Assembly: GCA_958430865.1 (NCBI GenBank) | Contig: CAUDNR010004191.1 | Coordinates: 1 to 57,232, forward strand | Origin: Entrophospora sp. SA101 | Taxonomy: Eukaryota; Glomeromycota; Glomeromycetes; Entrophosporales; Entrophosporaceae | Direction of reading: 5' to 3' | DNA length: 57,232 bases | In this document: in pieces, positions 1 through 11,139 of the stretch | Numbering within the stretch: the stretch's first letter is position 1 | Layout: each line of letters begins with the position of its first letter | Notes under the pieces: generated by a model | What the model was told of the DNA's origin: nothing | The model's database searches: none | The model's input: the letters and a program-made list of their open reading frames with translations, nothing else | Made by a program: the position numbers and the translations under genes

Positions 1-309
1 AGACTTTAATTTTGAGAAAGCATGTGAATATTGGGAAAATAAAAAAAATAGGAGGATTAATTCATAAAATTTTTTTTTGTAATTTTTATTTATAATTTTT
101 ATTTATATAATTTAAATAAATTTTTTTGTTGATCACAATTATTTGCGCAAATATTTTTTTGCAGATCATAAGATCGTCGAATTTCCAACACTGAGCGTGT
201 GACAAACAATCATAAATCTTGAAAAAATTATAAAAATCGTTTACAACTTGTTCTGGCATATTTCGGTAATGCAGGTAGATGTGCAATGGGTGTTTGCTTG
301 GCATAGTGT

Positions 310-690
310 TGGCACTTCATGCAAGTGGGTCCATTTGCCTTTGGCCACCATCAAGTTGTAGAAGGCCTTACACATTTATTTCTTTTTAAAAAAGGGGACA
401 AATTTGAAGGCAAGGTTGTGGTTTTTGATAGATTATTGCATTTTTGATGGCCAGTATCTGGTTTTAGTTTTGAAAATTTCATCTTTTCTTAAGTATCGAT
501 GTGGCTAGTACCAACACAAACAGAACCTAGCTATCTATTGAAGGTGGTATTTTATAATGTACCATAGTGTCCCTTTCTATTGGGGAAAACATCAAAGATT
601 CCAGGTCAGTGTTTCCAATATGATCAGAAGTTTGACATTGTTTGATTCAACAAAACTCACAATCAGTATACTGTAGTTTGTGCCAGTTGA
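310..690 (+). pseudogene. Decayed protein-coding remnant, family not recognised
   Basis: Read on the plus strand from the ATG near 320, one frame gives protein-like sequence (MQVGPFAFGHHQVVEGL, then KKGDKFEGKVVVFD) interrupted by stops at about 446 and 485. After the second stop it continues as WLVPTQTEPSYLLKVVFYNVP, a stop, GKTSKIPGQCFQYDQKFD, a stop, FNKTHNQYTVVCAS. The stops are single codons in otherwise biased, coding-like sequence, which suggests a decayed gene or transposon rather than an active one. I cannot name the family. The 72-codon minus-strand frame over 86-304 has no support and is not annotated. Confidence 0.35.
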
Positions 691-1062
691 CTTTTTATTT
701 GATATGATAATTTAGGTATAATTTTTATTATATTTAAATTATTCAGATTCATGTATTAAATTTTAAGATTTTTAATATTAATAAATTATTTATATATTAT
801 ATAAATTATATGATATATTGATAATTCAATTTGTCAATACTATAAAAAATGAAACCATTGATTTGAAAAGGTAAGAAACAAACAATACTGCAATTATGTT
901 TATTTTTTTCAAAAATCATTATTTTAGTGTGCATATTTGACATCAAATGAAAAAAAATTCCAAATAATTTAAATATTTATATCCATTAGATGAGAAACTA
1001 TAAGTATGATAATAATGTTAATGTTAATATCAATACTAAATTTTAAATTAATAATTGAATGA

Positions 1063-3096
1063 TTAATGATAATTACCATTATTATTACTAATAATTGTTA
1101 CTTTATTGGAATTTGCAGGTTGGGGAAGGTTTGTAAAATTTAATAATCTGCTAGTATAAATTGCATTTGGATGAATTATTGTGGTGATTGTTGTAGGATC
1201 AAATTTTATTTCATCCATTTTCTCAAATTCTTTTCTAGTTGATTTTAATTCATCATGCTGTTCTATTGAATATTCATTAACATCAGGAATATCTATTAGA
1301 TAATCTTCAAATGAATCATACCAATAATCAATAATCTTATAAATTTCTTTAGCAGTTGGACGTTTATCTGGATTAGCATCCATGCATTTGAATGCTAGCT
1401 CAATATAGAATTTTGGTGTATTGTTTGAGAATCCAGGTCTTGCACCTTTACATATATTCATTGCAAGATATTCATCATGTGCCAAATTATTAAATGGTTG
1501 TTGGCCAGTTGATACAACAGACATCAGAACTCCAAAACTGTATACATCTGATGCTTTTGTATATGGTCCCCTTTTTAAAACTTCTGGTGCAATATATGGT
1601 AGTACTCCACATATATCATTTTTGTCTGATGATGATGTTTGACCAGCTGGGTGTGATAATCCTAAGTCTGTAATATATGGATATTTTTTACTATTTTGAA
1701 GGATATTACCACTATGAAAATCATGATGAATAATTTCTTTTCTATGAATATCTTTTAAACCTCCAATAATATAATAAAGAATGAGAATTTTGTTTATCCA
1801 TTTTAAATTTTTAAAATCTTTAGTTAAATGATTTTGAAGACTTCCATTTTTCATATATGGCATTACAAATATATATTCTTTTGTAATTGGATCTTGTGTT
1901 AATCCATAAATATGAATTATTGCCATGTTATCAAAAAACTTTGTATAATTTTTGAACTAAATAATAGATAAAATATTTAATTACAACAATAATAATTGAT
2001 AATATCTAAAAAATCTGAAAATAAATAGAAAAATAAATAATAATAATTTACCTCATTAAGAAATTCATCAGAAATATTCTGTGAATTATGTAGTTTTTTT
2101 AGTGCTACAGCCCTATCTTTTCTAGTTCTTTTATTTTCATAAGCAGTTTTCTTACCATTTAACCAAGTAGCTTTGGATATAGTTGCAAACCCACCTTCAC
2201 CTATCTTTTCAATATTTGTTAAATCATTATAAGAAATCCATTGAAGATAATAATCATTATAATAATCAGTTGCTTTAAGTTGTGTACTTTTAATCAACTC
2301 ATCTAATGTTTCATTGCCACTAGTCCATCCTTCAGTTAATAACTTTGGATTACATGATTGACACCATGAATAATAAGTATTATATCTATTGCATGCTGGA
2401 CATTCCCCATATTCTTCTTTTCTAATATATGGACCTTCATAATCTTGAAGACTTCCATCTTCCATGTATTTCATTACAAAGATATATTCTTTTGTAGCTG
2501 GGTCTTGTGTTAATCCATAAATTTTATTTATAAATGATTCACCATGAAATGTAACATAATTTCTAAACTATATTAAAAAAATATATTGAATTTCAGAACA
2601 ACATTTAAAAATCTGAAATTAATAGAAAAATAAAATAATATACCTCATTAAGAAATTCATCAGAAATATTCTGTGAATTATATAGTTTTTTTAGTGCTAC
2701 AGTCCTATCTTTTATAGTTCTTTCTTTATTTTCATAATTTACACCTTTCTTACCATTTAACCAAGTAGCTTTGGATATAGTTACAAAACCACCTTCACCT
2801 ATCTTTTCAATATTAGTTAAATCATTATAAGGAATCCATTGAAGATAATTAACATTATCATATGTTGTTGCTTCAAGTTGTGTACTTTTAATCAAATCAT
2901 CTAATGTTTCATTGCCACTAGTCCATCCTTCAGTTAATAACTTTGGATCACATGATTGACACCATGAATAATAAGTATTATATCTATTGCATGTTGGACA
3001 TTCCCTATAATATTTCTTTCTTTCCTCTGAATATTCATCATTTTTATCAGTAGAAGTATCATCATGATGTTTATTTTCATCCAAAATGTTTTCCAT
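1063..3096 (-). CDS. Protein kinase with zinc ribbon and duplicated N-lobe
   Basis: Gene model complement(1063..1956, 2052..2567, 2644..3096): three exons, both introns GT-AG (76 and 95 nt) and phase 0, giving 620 residues. The start is the ATG at 3096. Residues 33-49 form a zinc ribbon (CPTC...CQSC). A kinase N-lobe follows with glycine loop IGEGGFVTISKATW and lysine motif VALKKL. Exon 2 continues the lobe (YGLTQDPATKEYIFVMKYM), then runs in frame into a second zinc ribbon (CPAC...CQSC, 207-223) and a second N-lobe (IGEGGFATISKATW, VALKKLHNS). Exon 3 holds the single C-lobe: HHDFHSGN at about 400 (HRD arginine replaced by His), DLG at about 420 instead of DFG, IAPEV at about 446. Tandem zinc-ribbon/TKL-like kinases are a large family in Rhizophagus. 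The doubled front half could be an in-frame internal duplication or two adjacent genes fused after loss of one C-lobe. Substrate unknown. Confidence 0.8.
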
Positions 3097-3366
3097 TGTG
3101 GTTTTTGTATATTAGTAAAAAAAAATTTTTTTTTAAAGAACTTTTTTTTTCAGCCACAAATATGTATCACAAAAAATATATTAATTAATATTAAATATAT
3201 TTAGATTTATCTAAAAAAAAATTAAAATTTTACCTGAACTACAACAATTCAGCATTGACACCTTAAAGTTGTAAAAATGTAATAAATATTGCAGGCATGC
3301 AATCAGTTATTGGAGTCACCAAATCTGGAAACTAAATTAAAATCACTACATACAACTATACTGCTT
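3097..3366. other. Upstream region of the kinase gene
   Basis: This stretch separates the kinase start codon from the minisatellite to its right. It is AT-rich with runs of A and T. It presumably includes the kinase promoter, but I see no specific element that I can name. Confidence 0.3.
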
Positions 3367-4052
3367 GATTAAAGTTTCTATTCGAATAATTCAAATATTT
3401 TGAATAAAATGAATAAACAAATAGTTCAAATAAACAAATGACAACAATTCGAATAATAAAACAAATAAACTAAATAAAATGAATAATTCAAGCAAAATGA
3501 ATGATACAATTTGAATAATAAACAAATGATACAATTAGAATGATAAACAAATGATGTCAATTCGAATAATAAACAAATGATGATGTCAATTCAAATGATA
3601 AACAAATGATGATGTCAATTCAAATGATAAACAAATGATGTCAATTCGAATAATAACAATAATGATAACAAATGATGTCAATTCAAATAATACAATAATA
3701 ATAAATGAATGATGTCAATTCAAATAATAATAATAAATGAGTGATGTCAATTCAAATAATAACGAATGGTACAAGTTTGAATGATAAAGAATGATAACAA
3801 TTCGAATAATAAACAAATGATAACAATTCAAATAATAAACAAATGATAGATAACAATTCAAATAATAAATGAATGATAACTATTTCAAATAATAAACAAA
3901 TGATACACAATTCAAATAATAAACAAATGATAACAATTCAAATAATAAAGAATGATAACAATTCAAATAATAAACAAATGATGTCAATTCGAATGATAAA
4001 CGAATGATTTGAATAATTCAAACAAAAATTTGTATTACGAATAGAAACTCTG
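3367..4052. repeat. Imperfect minisatellite flanked by short inverted repeats
   Basis: The region consists of about 25 degenerate units built on AATTCAAATAATAAACAAATGA, many with an added TGTC or TAAC, in a row from about 3400 to 4030. The left edge reads GTTTCTATTCGAATAATTC. The right edge is its imperfect inverse (TTACGAATAGAAACT). The matching edges suggest a non-autonomous element whose inside is the repeat, but I could not identify a target-site duplication. No coding potential. Confidence 0.7.
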
Positions 4053-4499
4053 CTCTATTGCAGAGTCATCAAATCTAGCACAACTACAATACTTGAGACG
4101 TCCCTACAAGCAATATAGTAAAACCAATAAAAGGGGTTCCTAACTAATAATTAAATGTTGACCAGACCATTAATCATCAGAAAGGGTTATGAATCAATTA
4201 ATGAAAGTGTCATTATTGAAAAATCAATTGTTTTTAAATTTTTTTTTCACTGAAGGAGATTTCAAGCATATTTATACTTCTTGAAGTATTACAAATAACA
4301 TGATTTTGTCCAATAAAATAAAATAAATAAAATAGAATGATAAATGATGACTAATTGACAATTACTAAGTTAAATGTCAAAAATGTGTCATTGATGATGT
4401 CATGATTAAATGATACCTGATGAAATGTTTTTGTCATAATTATATAACAAGATTAAAATTTCGGATGCAAAGTGAGCATGTGATACATCAAAAAAAAAT

Positions 4500-5190
4500 T
4501 TTTTTTTAATATTTTTTTTAGACAGTTTTAGTAAAAGATTTAATCTTCTGTATTCAGTTACAACATCTTTATTCACCTTCAGGCAATCAAAATCAAATGA
4601 AAGGATATCCAACTGGTCCCAAAAAGGTGCCCTGCTCATCACCACATATTTTCATCAATTGTTAGAGTCACATGTGGCAATGTCATGCCTAAGGTTTCTG
4701 GTCCAAACTGTTTTCTCAAAGCCCCAAACTAGTTTGGGCAATTTGGGCTTCTCGACATTTTTTATAAGCATGAACATTAAAAACTATATGAATCAACTTG
4801 TTTTAACTTAAACAGCTTTAAAATAATTCCGCCCAATTTTGGCTAATAACAAAAAGTAGTTTGGGCTTATAAAAAAATAAATTTTGCCCAAAGTACTTGG
4901 GCAATTTTGGCTACTAATAAAAGCAGTTTCGGCCAAAAACCTTAGTCATGCCTTGGGTCTTGGCAAATGCATTCTGCAATTGGAATTGGCACTTCAAGGC
5001 ATGTGTACCATTTATTTCAAAATTTATAGTGATTTTTTGGACATTCATTTAATAATGTTACCATTAGTTGGAAAAGTAATTTCTACATTATCACCATCTA
5101 TAACTTTGGTGATCACACCTATTGTTCCATTGCAGATGCCATTTTCAAACAGCTTACCAACAAACTCACACTTTAACACTTTAACACTTT
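4500..5190 (-). pseudogene. Pif1/Helitron-like helicase C-terminal remnant, interrupted by a MITE
   Basis: On the minus strand, pieces of a Pif1-type helicase C-terminus can be read in order. They are KLFENGICNGTIGVITKV, then DGDNVEITFPTNG, then a frameshift at a stop and NVQKITINFEINGTHALKCQ, then NAFAKTQGMT, then LPHVTLTIDEN. After another frameshift comes VVMSRAPFWDQLDILSFDFD, then LKVNKDVVTEYRRLN. The QGMT-LPHVTLTID and MSRAP segments match the helicase motifs in which a QG step is followed by an (A/M)SR motif. The reading frame is split between QGMT and LPHV by the 255-bp element at 4690-4944, and removing that element plus one target copy restores the frame. There is no complete gene here. 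The match to Pif1/Helitron helicases is from family knowledge. Confidence 0.6.
4690..4944. mobile_element. hAT-like MITE with an 8-bp target-site duplication
   Basis: A 255-bp non-autonomous element. It starts TAAGGTTTCTGGTCCAAACTG and ends with the imperfect inverse, whose reverse complement reads TAAGGTTTTTGGCCGAAACTG. The inner arms also pair (CCCAAACTAGTTTGGGC region against CCCAAAGTACTTGGGC). It is flanked by the direct repeat GTCATGCC at 4682-4689 and 4945-4952. An 8-bp duplication is typical of hAT transposition. It has no ORF. A related right end (CTGGACCAGAAATTTTAGT) occurs alone near 21200 and in the other copies of the block. Confidence 0.8.
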
Positions 5191-5217
5191 AATAGTAACT
5201 TCTTGTTACCATATAAC

Positions 5218-5394
5218 CAGACCTGGACACTTTACCAACACCCACTTTACCAACAAGACATTTTACCAACAACACACAATGTGATATTTTAGCATTTGTT
5301 AGTTTGTTTGATTGTGTAGAGATTAAATGTAACCCCGTGTGTTGTCAGTAAAGTGTCTTGTTGGTAAAGTGGGTGTCAGTAAAGTGTCCCAGAC
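5218..5394. mobile_element. Small TIR element (MITE), 177 bp
   Basis: Nearly the whole element is an inverted repeat. The left arm starts at TGGACACTTTACCAACACCC and the right arm, reverse complemented, reads TGGGACACTTTACTGACACC. Both arms carry further CACTTTACC-like steps for about 55 bp. It is flanked by CCATATAAC on both sides (5209-5217 and 5395-5403), a direct repeat of 8-9 bp. The superfamily is open between hAT and Mutator-like. It lies just upstream of the helicase remnant and has no coding content. Confidence 0.75.
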
Positions 5395-5403
5395 CCATAT
5401 AAC

Positions 5404-5708
5404 ATTATCTGTATCAAAAAAAAATTATTAATCATAAATTTTAGCCATAATTTAAAAGATATTGTTTATTGTTTAAAAAAATAGATTCTGTTTGATAATT
5501 ATAAATAAAATAGTAATTATATCTAATATGGAGGTACAACTGGATATGAATTAATTTTTTTAACTTTTCATCTTTCATCTTGCTTATTTTATCCCTAAAT
5601 TAAAATTATAATAATATTTGAAATAATAAATTAACCAACTGGTTATTATAAATAAAGAAAAATAAACTTCAGAGAAACTTTTTTTATAAAGCACGTGACC
5701 CTAATATG
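5404..5708. other. AT-rich spacer before copy 1
   Basis: No ORF or RNA gene is seen. The stretch ends where homology with copy 3 begins. It is unrelated to what precedes copy 3 at 38897. Confidence 0.4.
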
Positions 5709-5719
5709 CATCCTGATGA

Positions 5720-8700
5720 TCCAATTGCCTAATAAAGTCTGTGTAGTATTTTTAATGATAATTTAGAATACCTGATTTTGTAAATTCATTTGATTAAATG
5801 TTAAAATTTGAATTTAAAATTAAACAATATGATTGGTTCAGCAAATGACTGTGTCATTTAAAATTGACATTCAAATGACCAACCTTCCGAGCATTTTTTT
5901 TTTTTTTATGGCAAGAAAACATGATTTTGCATTGGTTTTTAATGAAAAGACCAATGAATGGTTTTAAAATGTGATGATCATCTATTGATCACCAAAAAAA
6001 TCCGCATTTATATAATGTGCGATTTTTTGGTATGATAAATGATAGAACTTTAGCTTTCAAATGAGTCTAAGATCATCAACTTATCCCAAGAATTGGCAGA
6101 ATTGAAAATATTAATTTATCAATTATAAGTGTAAATTGGTTGATATTTTAAAATCAACAAACATCAAAACCTTCGTAACAACAATATGCGATTTTTTAAT
6201 ATAATGGATGATAGAATTGTAGCTTCAAAATGAACCTAAGATCGTTGAGATATTCCCAAAATTGATTTAATGAGGATTTTTTCACAACATAATAAAGTTT
6301 GCAAAATTTGAAATTTTGTTTCTAATTGAAATATTAATATTTTGTTTTTAAACTGTTATGAAGTCATTTAAAGGCTTAATTTTCTTTTTCCTCCCCTTAC
6401 CTCCCCAACCCACAGGCAACATAATGGACATTTGATTTCACACAGAAATTAAATTTTACTGGCTTAAAGATCATTGTGCAACTTGATAATTATTATTAGA
6501 AACTTACGGAACGCAGAGATTAAAGTTGTATGAGGTCAAAATATTATTTCCTACAATCATCACCATCACCATCACAACCACAACCACAACCATCATCGTA
6601 ATAATAATATTCAAATAACTTTAGTTGTGCAGTTGTAGGACAGTACATAACAATTTAAAACCCTTTTTGACATATTTTACCCAATAATAATAATAATAAT
6701 AAGTGATAATTTTGGTTGTGCAGCTATGTAAACAATTGAAAAAACGTTTTTTCGGATTTTGACATAATAATTTTGGTGTAACAATTGAAAAATGTTTTTC
6801 GGATTTTGTTTGACGCAAATCAGGCTTATCAGTCTCGTATTTTGTTTTATTTTACATAATAAAAAGTAATAATTTTTAAATTTGTTCCAATTATATATTC
6901 CTCAAAAATTAAACAATTGGAATAATCAAAATCTTATTTATTATCAGTCAGACAAGATTTCACGTTTACTGATTTTACTATATCAGTCAGACGACATTTA
7001 ATATATGATCGACATGACACGTTTTCTGTACAACGGACTTTGATGAATGAATTGAACGTAACTCATTACTAAACAATTTTCGTGCCTCTAAGTAAAAACA
7101 ATCACTTACTTTTGACCTTTAAAGTGCGAGCTTTATGCGTCTTTAGCTCTTCCAGTTATGGAGTAATAGCCTCTCAAAGAAACCTATGGTTTTTGACTCC
7201 GGAAGCTTAATTCTTTTCGGAAATTAGCTCTATTGAGATGATAAGACAGAGTACATCGAGAGCTTTTAGAAAATATATGTTTTGTATGGCTTTCTTGGGG
7301 AAGGAAGAAATTAAAAGCAAAAATCGGTTTTATAAGTTATTTATTATTATAAGAACTCTTCAAAAAAAATTTTTTGCATTAACTTTTGTTATATTAATAA
7401 TGATTTAGACAATATATGAAAACATAATATTACTCTTAATTATTATTTAATAAATAAATTAATGATTATTATAGATGATAATAATCTTTAAATTCAAAGC
7501 TTTTGTTTATTGTGAAGAATTTTTAAGATAGTATGAATTAAATAAGAAAGACACAAGACAATCTCAAAATTAAATGAAGAGATAATAAAAAAAAAAACTA
7601 TTTACTATTAGTACTAGGTATCAAAGATTATATTAAATGAATTTAATTAATATATTCAATATTAAATTTTTTTTTTTTGTCAATATTTAATTGATTATTT
7701 GTTTACATGTTAAAAATTATATAAATATGAAAATTTTGTTTTAAATGATGATTATATGGCCGAACAATGTACCACTAAAGAAAAGAAGAAAAATTTTGTA
7801 ATCTCACTGAGTTCTATGTTAATATTATCATTTATTTTTTTTTTTTTTCATGTTGTAATCTCCTAATTTTACTAGATGTTCATTAATCATGTAATTTAAA
7901 TAGATTTTTAGATAATCTTTCTATATATAATAAATTTTTATTAACAAATGTAAATTTAATTGAATTATATCATTTTGTAACTTCTGTCCTCATAATTTTT
8001 CCATATTAATATGTCATAACCGTGAAGAATATTGGGTCAGGTTACACGATCAAATCATAGTGGGCCGTTGCACGATAATTGTTTGTTACAAGTATTTAAA
8101 AAAAATATCCATCCTTGTTCCCTCGCACACTTCTGCAGAGAAAGCCTTGCTCCCATAGATTAATTGACTGAGTTGAACATTAAAACATGATTTTAAATGA
8201 AAACATACTGTGTTTCCCTATATACATGAGTTACACAAAAAAGAAAATGACTGCCCCCTAGTAAACTAATAAGTTCACCATGAAACCAACCTTTCACCAT
8301 TACCCACTAAATCAGACCCAGTAAAGGTATTAAGATTTAGCACCTGACATTCAAACGTAGATAGTTCCCTATATAAATTTGTTATTAATGTTGATATAAC
8401 AGTTAAACTGATTTGATACCTCCAAATTTAAATATGATTTTCGTAACTATTCTAAATTTAGTAATGATACTCGAGGCCAAATTCCTCAAAAACACATACA
8501 TCTACTAAAAAAAGAATAGTATATATTAATATATAGAATTCTACAAATTTTACAATAAACAATTTTGAGAAAATCTGTTGTCATATTAAAGTTACGAGAA
8601 ACCTATTCTATCAACTAAAACTAACAGAACTATTTTTTAAAAGGTGAGACAGAAAGTAGCTTCTATATTTTAAAATTTTAGAAGGTCTTTAGACCGCGCG

Positions 8701-8752
8701 CACTATATTTTTTTTGTCTGTGATCTCAAAATATTTAGTCATTCTTGTTGTC
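5720..8752. other. 3 kb without a recognisable gene
   Basis: AT-rich with scattered long A and T runs. It holds an imperfect direct repeat of about 80 bp (6025-6105 and 6190-6270, starting TGCGATTTTTT and ending AATTG), a CAC/CAA trinucleotide stretch at 6555-6595, and two related stretches near 6710-6815 sharing AACAATTGAAAAA and TTTTCGGATTTTG. A 65-codon minus-strand frame at 6621-6818 lies over these and looks accidental. The last few hundred bases should contain the CKS1 promoter, but no element stands out. Confidence 0.4.
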
Positions 8753-9687
8753 ATGCAAGTCGAAAACCCTCAGCAACCACAACAACAGCAACAACCACAA
8801 CAAAGAGATTGGTTAGTTAGCCTTAACAAATCTACTATTGCTATGCTTATTATTCTATTATTATTTATTACTACTATTGTTTTTACTGTTACTATTAAAA
8901 TATTATGATAATCAAAAACTAAATTGTTTGTAAAAAACAATCAACCAAATTTTTATTATTATGACATTATCAGGAGTCAACCTGATAAACAAATTCAACA
9001 TCAATTTACTACATATGAAGAGTTAAGAAAATACACAATTGAACAGTATGAAGATAACATCAGCTATTCTCACACATATTATGGTTTGTTCATTAATATT
9101 TACGTGTATTTATGTGTGTATGTGTATATATATGTTGCATCAATTTTATATTTATTAAAAAAAAATTTTTTTTAGATGAATATTCTGAATACAGGTATAT
9201 TTTTATTTTTATTTCCATTATTTAGATTATAATGCTAATCATAATAATAATAATATTTATTATTATTATGTAATTTTAAAAGATCATAAAATGACTTTTC
9301 ACTAATAAATATATCATGTTATAAATATAGACATGTTACTTTACCTAGACAAATTGCTCAATATATGCCACATAATAGGCTCTTGACAGATGATGAATGG
9401 CGAAGTCTTGGTATAAAACAATCAAAAGGATGGGAACATTATTTGATTCATGGTAATAATACCAATCAAATATTAATGGTAGCAATAATAGCATATCATA
9501 AAATATAATATTAATAATATGTTATCATCATATATTATTAGCACCTGAACCACATATTTTACTTTTTAAACGGGAAAAGTTTTACAAACAAAAATATTTA
9601 ACTGAACAAACAACTGAACCTGACAATCCAACTGCCACAACTACCACGTCTACGAATGTTGATGTTGTTGATAACAAGGCATTATGA
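8753..9687 (+). CDS. CKS1: Cyclin-dependent kinase regulatory subunit Cks1/Suc1 (copy 1)
   Basis: Five exons (8753..8811, 8974..9083, 9176..9194, 9331..9452, 9542..9687) with GT-AG introns give 151 residues, total length divisible by three. Cks proteins bind cyclin-dependent kinases and dock phosphorylated substrates at G1/S and mitosis. The core is clear: YSEYRHVTLP, then DDEWRSLGIKQSKGW, then HAPEPHILLFKR, including the HxPEP hinge and the phosphate-pocket residues (R of YRH, S and W of QSKGW, R of FKR). The N-terminus is longer than in animal Cks and glutamine-rich (PQQPQQQQQPQQ). The C-terminus adds a Thr-rich tail. Exon 3 is only 19 nt, yet it encodes part of the conserved DEYSEYR stretch, which confirms the model. 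Start: first ATG in frame; an upstream TTG frame is not needed. Confidence 0.93.
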
Positions 9688-10101
9688 TTGATCAATCACA
9701 TCATATATATATGTAGATATTAAATACAAATGTATAGAAAGAAATTAACATTGTTTTTTTATTTGTTTTTTTTTAGTTATTATTGTTAATCAACCTTTGA
9801 AAAGAATTTTTTTAAAGCATTGATTAAATTAATAAATAAAAAAGAGTTATTTTTGATAGATGTTTTGTTTTTATTTTAAGGAATAATATTATTCTATATT
9901 TAATTTGATGTGATAAAAAATAATATATTAGTAGTGAATAATAAATGAATTGATGAATGAATTTTCAAAAAAAAAAATTTATTATTATTGCTGACCAAAA
10001 AAAAATATACAAAGCAACATTCATACACAGATAAATATATACACATGCTCCCTCTTCACACACACACAAATACACACACACACACACATCTAGATGTTTT
10101 A
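9688..10101. other. Convergent spacer between CKS1 and MED4
   Basis: About 410 bp between two genes that end towards each other. It holds T- and A-runs and a CA dinucleotide microsatellite at about 10056-10088. No gene is seen. Both 3' ends must lie here. Confidence 0.5.
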
Positions 10102-11139
10102 TTATTCAAGATCAGGATTTAGATCCAAATTATATTGTTGTTCAATTTGATTAGTTTGTAAATATGATGATGCTGTTGTTTCGTTGACAATCATTGGGTT
10201 ATTATTACTATTATTGATGTTTTTATGAACATCCATTGAATCAAATTCTTCGACTTCAAGTTGATTCTGATGAATATCTGTTACATTCATAAAATCTTCT
10301 ATATATATATATATATATTATTTTAATTTATATTTTAATAATGAAAGCTTTTTCAAAAAAAAAGAAATAATTCCAAAATCTTTACTTTCACCATCATCAT
10401 ATTGTCTAAATAATAATCCAGCACGCATAAGAGTTTCATCAGGATATGGGGGCTGAAGTGGAATATTAGCATTTTGGTTATTAAAACTTGATGGTGCTGA
10501 TGTATATTTACTAAGTTTGGCTGCATATTTTAAGATTTCATCTGCTGTAACTGGTGCTAATAAAGTAAATTAAATATATTAATTAATTTTTCCTAATAGT
10601 AGTAGTAATGTTATTCCTGTAATAATACATACATTTATTGGCAAAATTAATTGCTTGAATTGTTGTATCAGCATTTTCTAAACTCGACTCAAATTCTTTT
10701 TTTCCTTCTTTCAAAGCATTTACCAATTCCAATATTGCACTATTCTCTAATTCAAGTTCATTTTCTACTTGCAATATTTCATTATGAACTTTCTGATGTT
10801 CTTCAACTTTTATTTTTTTAATAGTTATTTTTTGTCACTAGAAATAATAATAACAATAACAATAATATACACACACACATATACATACAATCACCACACC
10901 TTACTTTGATCAAGACTTTTTTGCATCTTTTTATCTAATTCAACAATATTTTTCATTAATTTTACCGGCGTATGTTCAGTCTGCGATTTTCCTTCAGCAG
11001 TTGACGACGCAATAGATGCAAAAAATTGTTTTATGGTGGCTTCATATTCTATTAAAATTTCTTTTAAATTATCTACCATTGATTTTTCTTTATTGGTTGA
11101 AATTGTAAATGGAGATTTAGAGGACATTATTTTTATCAT
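10102..11139 (-). CDS. MED4: Mediator complex subunit 4 (copy 1)
   Basis: Model complement(10102..10298, 10386..10556, 10633..10806, 10905..11139) gives 258 residues with all phases consistent. MED4 is part of the Mediator middle module, which bridges activators and RNA polymerase II in the nucleus. The N-terminal half is helical, with the stretch NIVELDKKMQKSLDQ, then HQKVHNEILQVENELELE and a coiled coil up to about residue 136. Then comes the family hallmark PVTADEILKYAAKLSKYTSA, followed by PLQPPYPDETLMRAGLL. The tail is Asn/Gln-rich and ends LNPDLE. The first intron is the least certain: donor GTAAGG with acceptor AAAAG gives DQ-I-EEHQ, while a donor three bases further with another acceptor would give DQSK-KVHN. 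A second ATG at 11127 is an equally good start. Named from conserved motifs. Confidence 0.85.
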
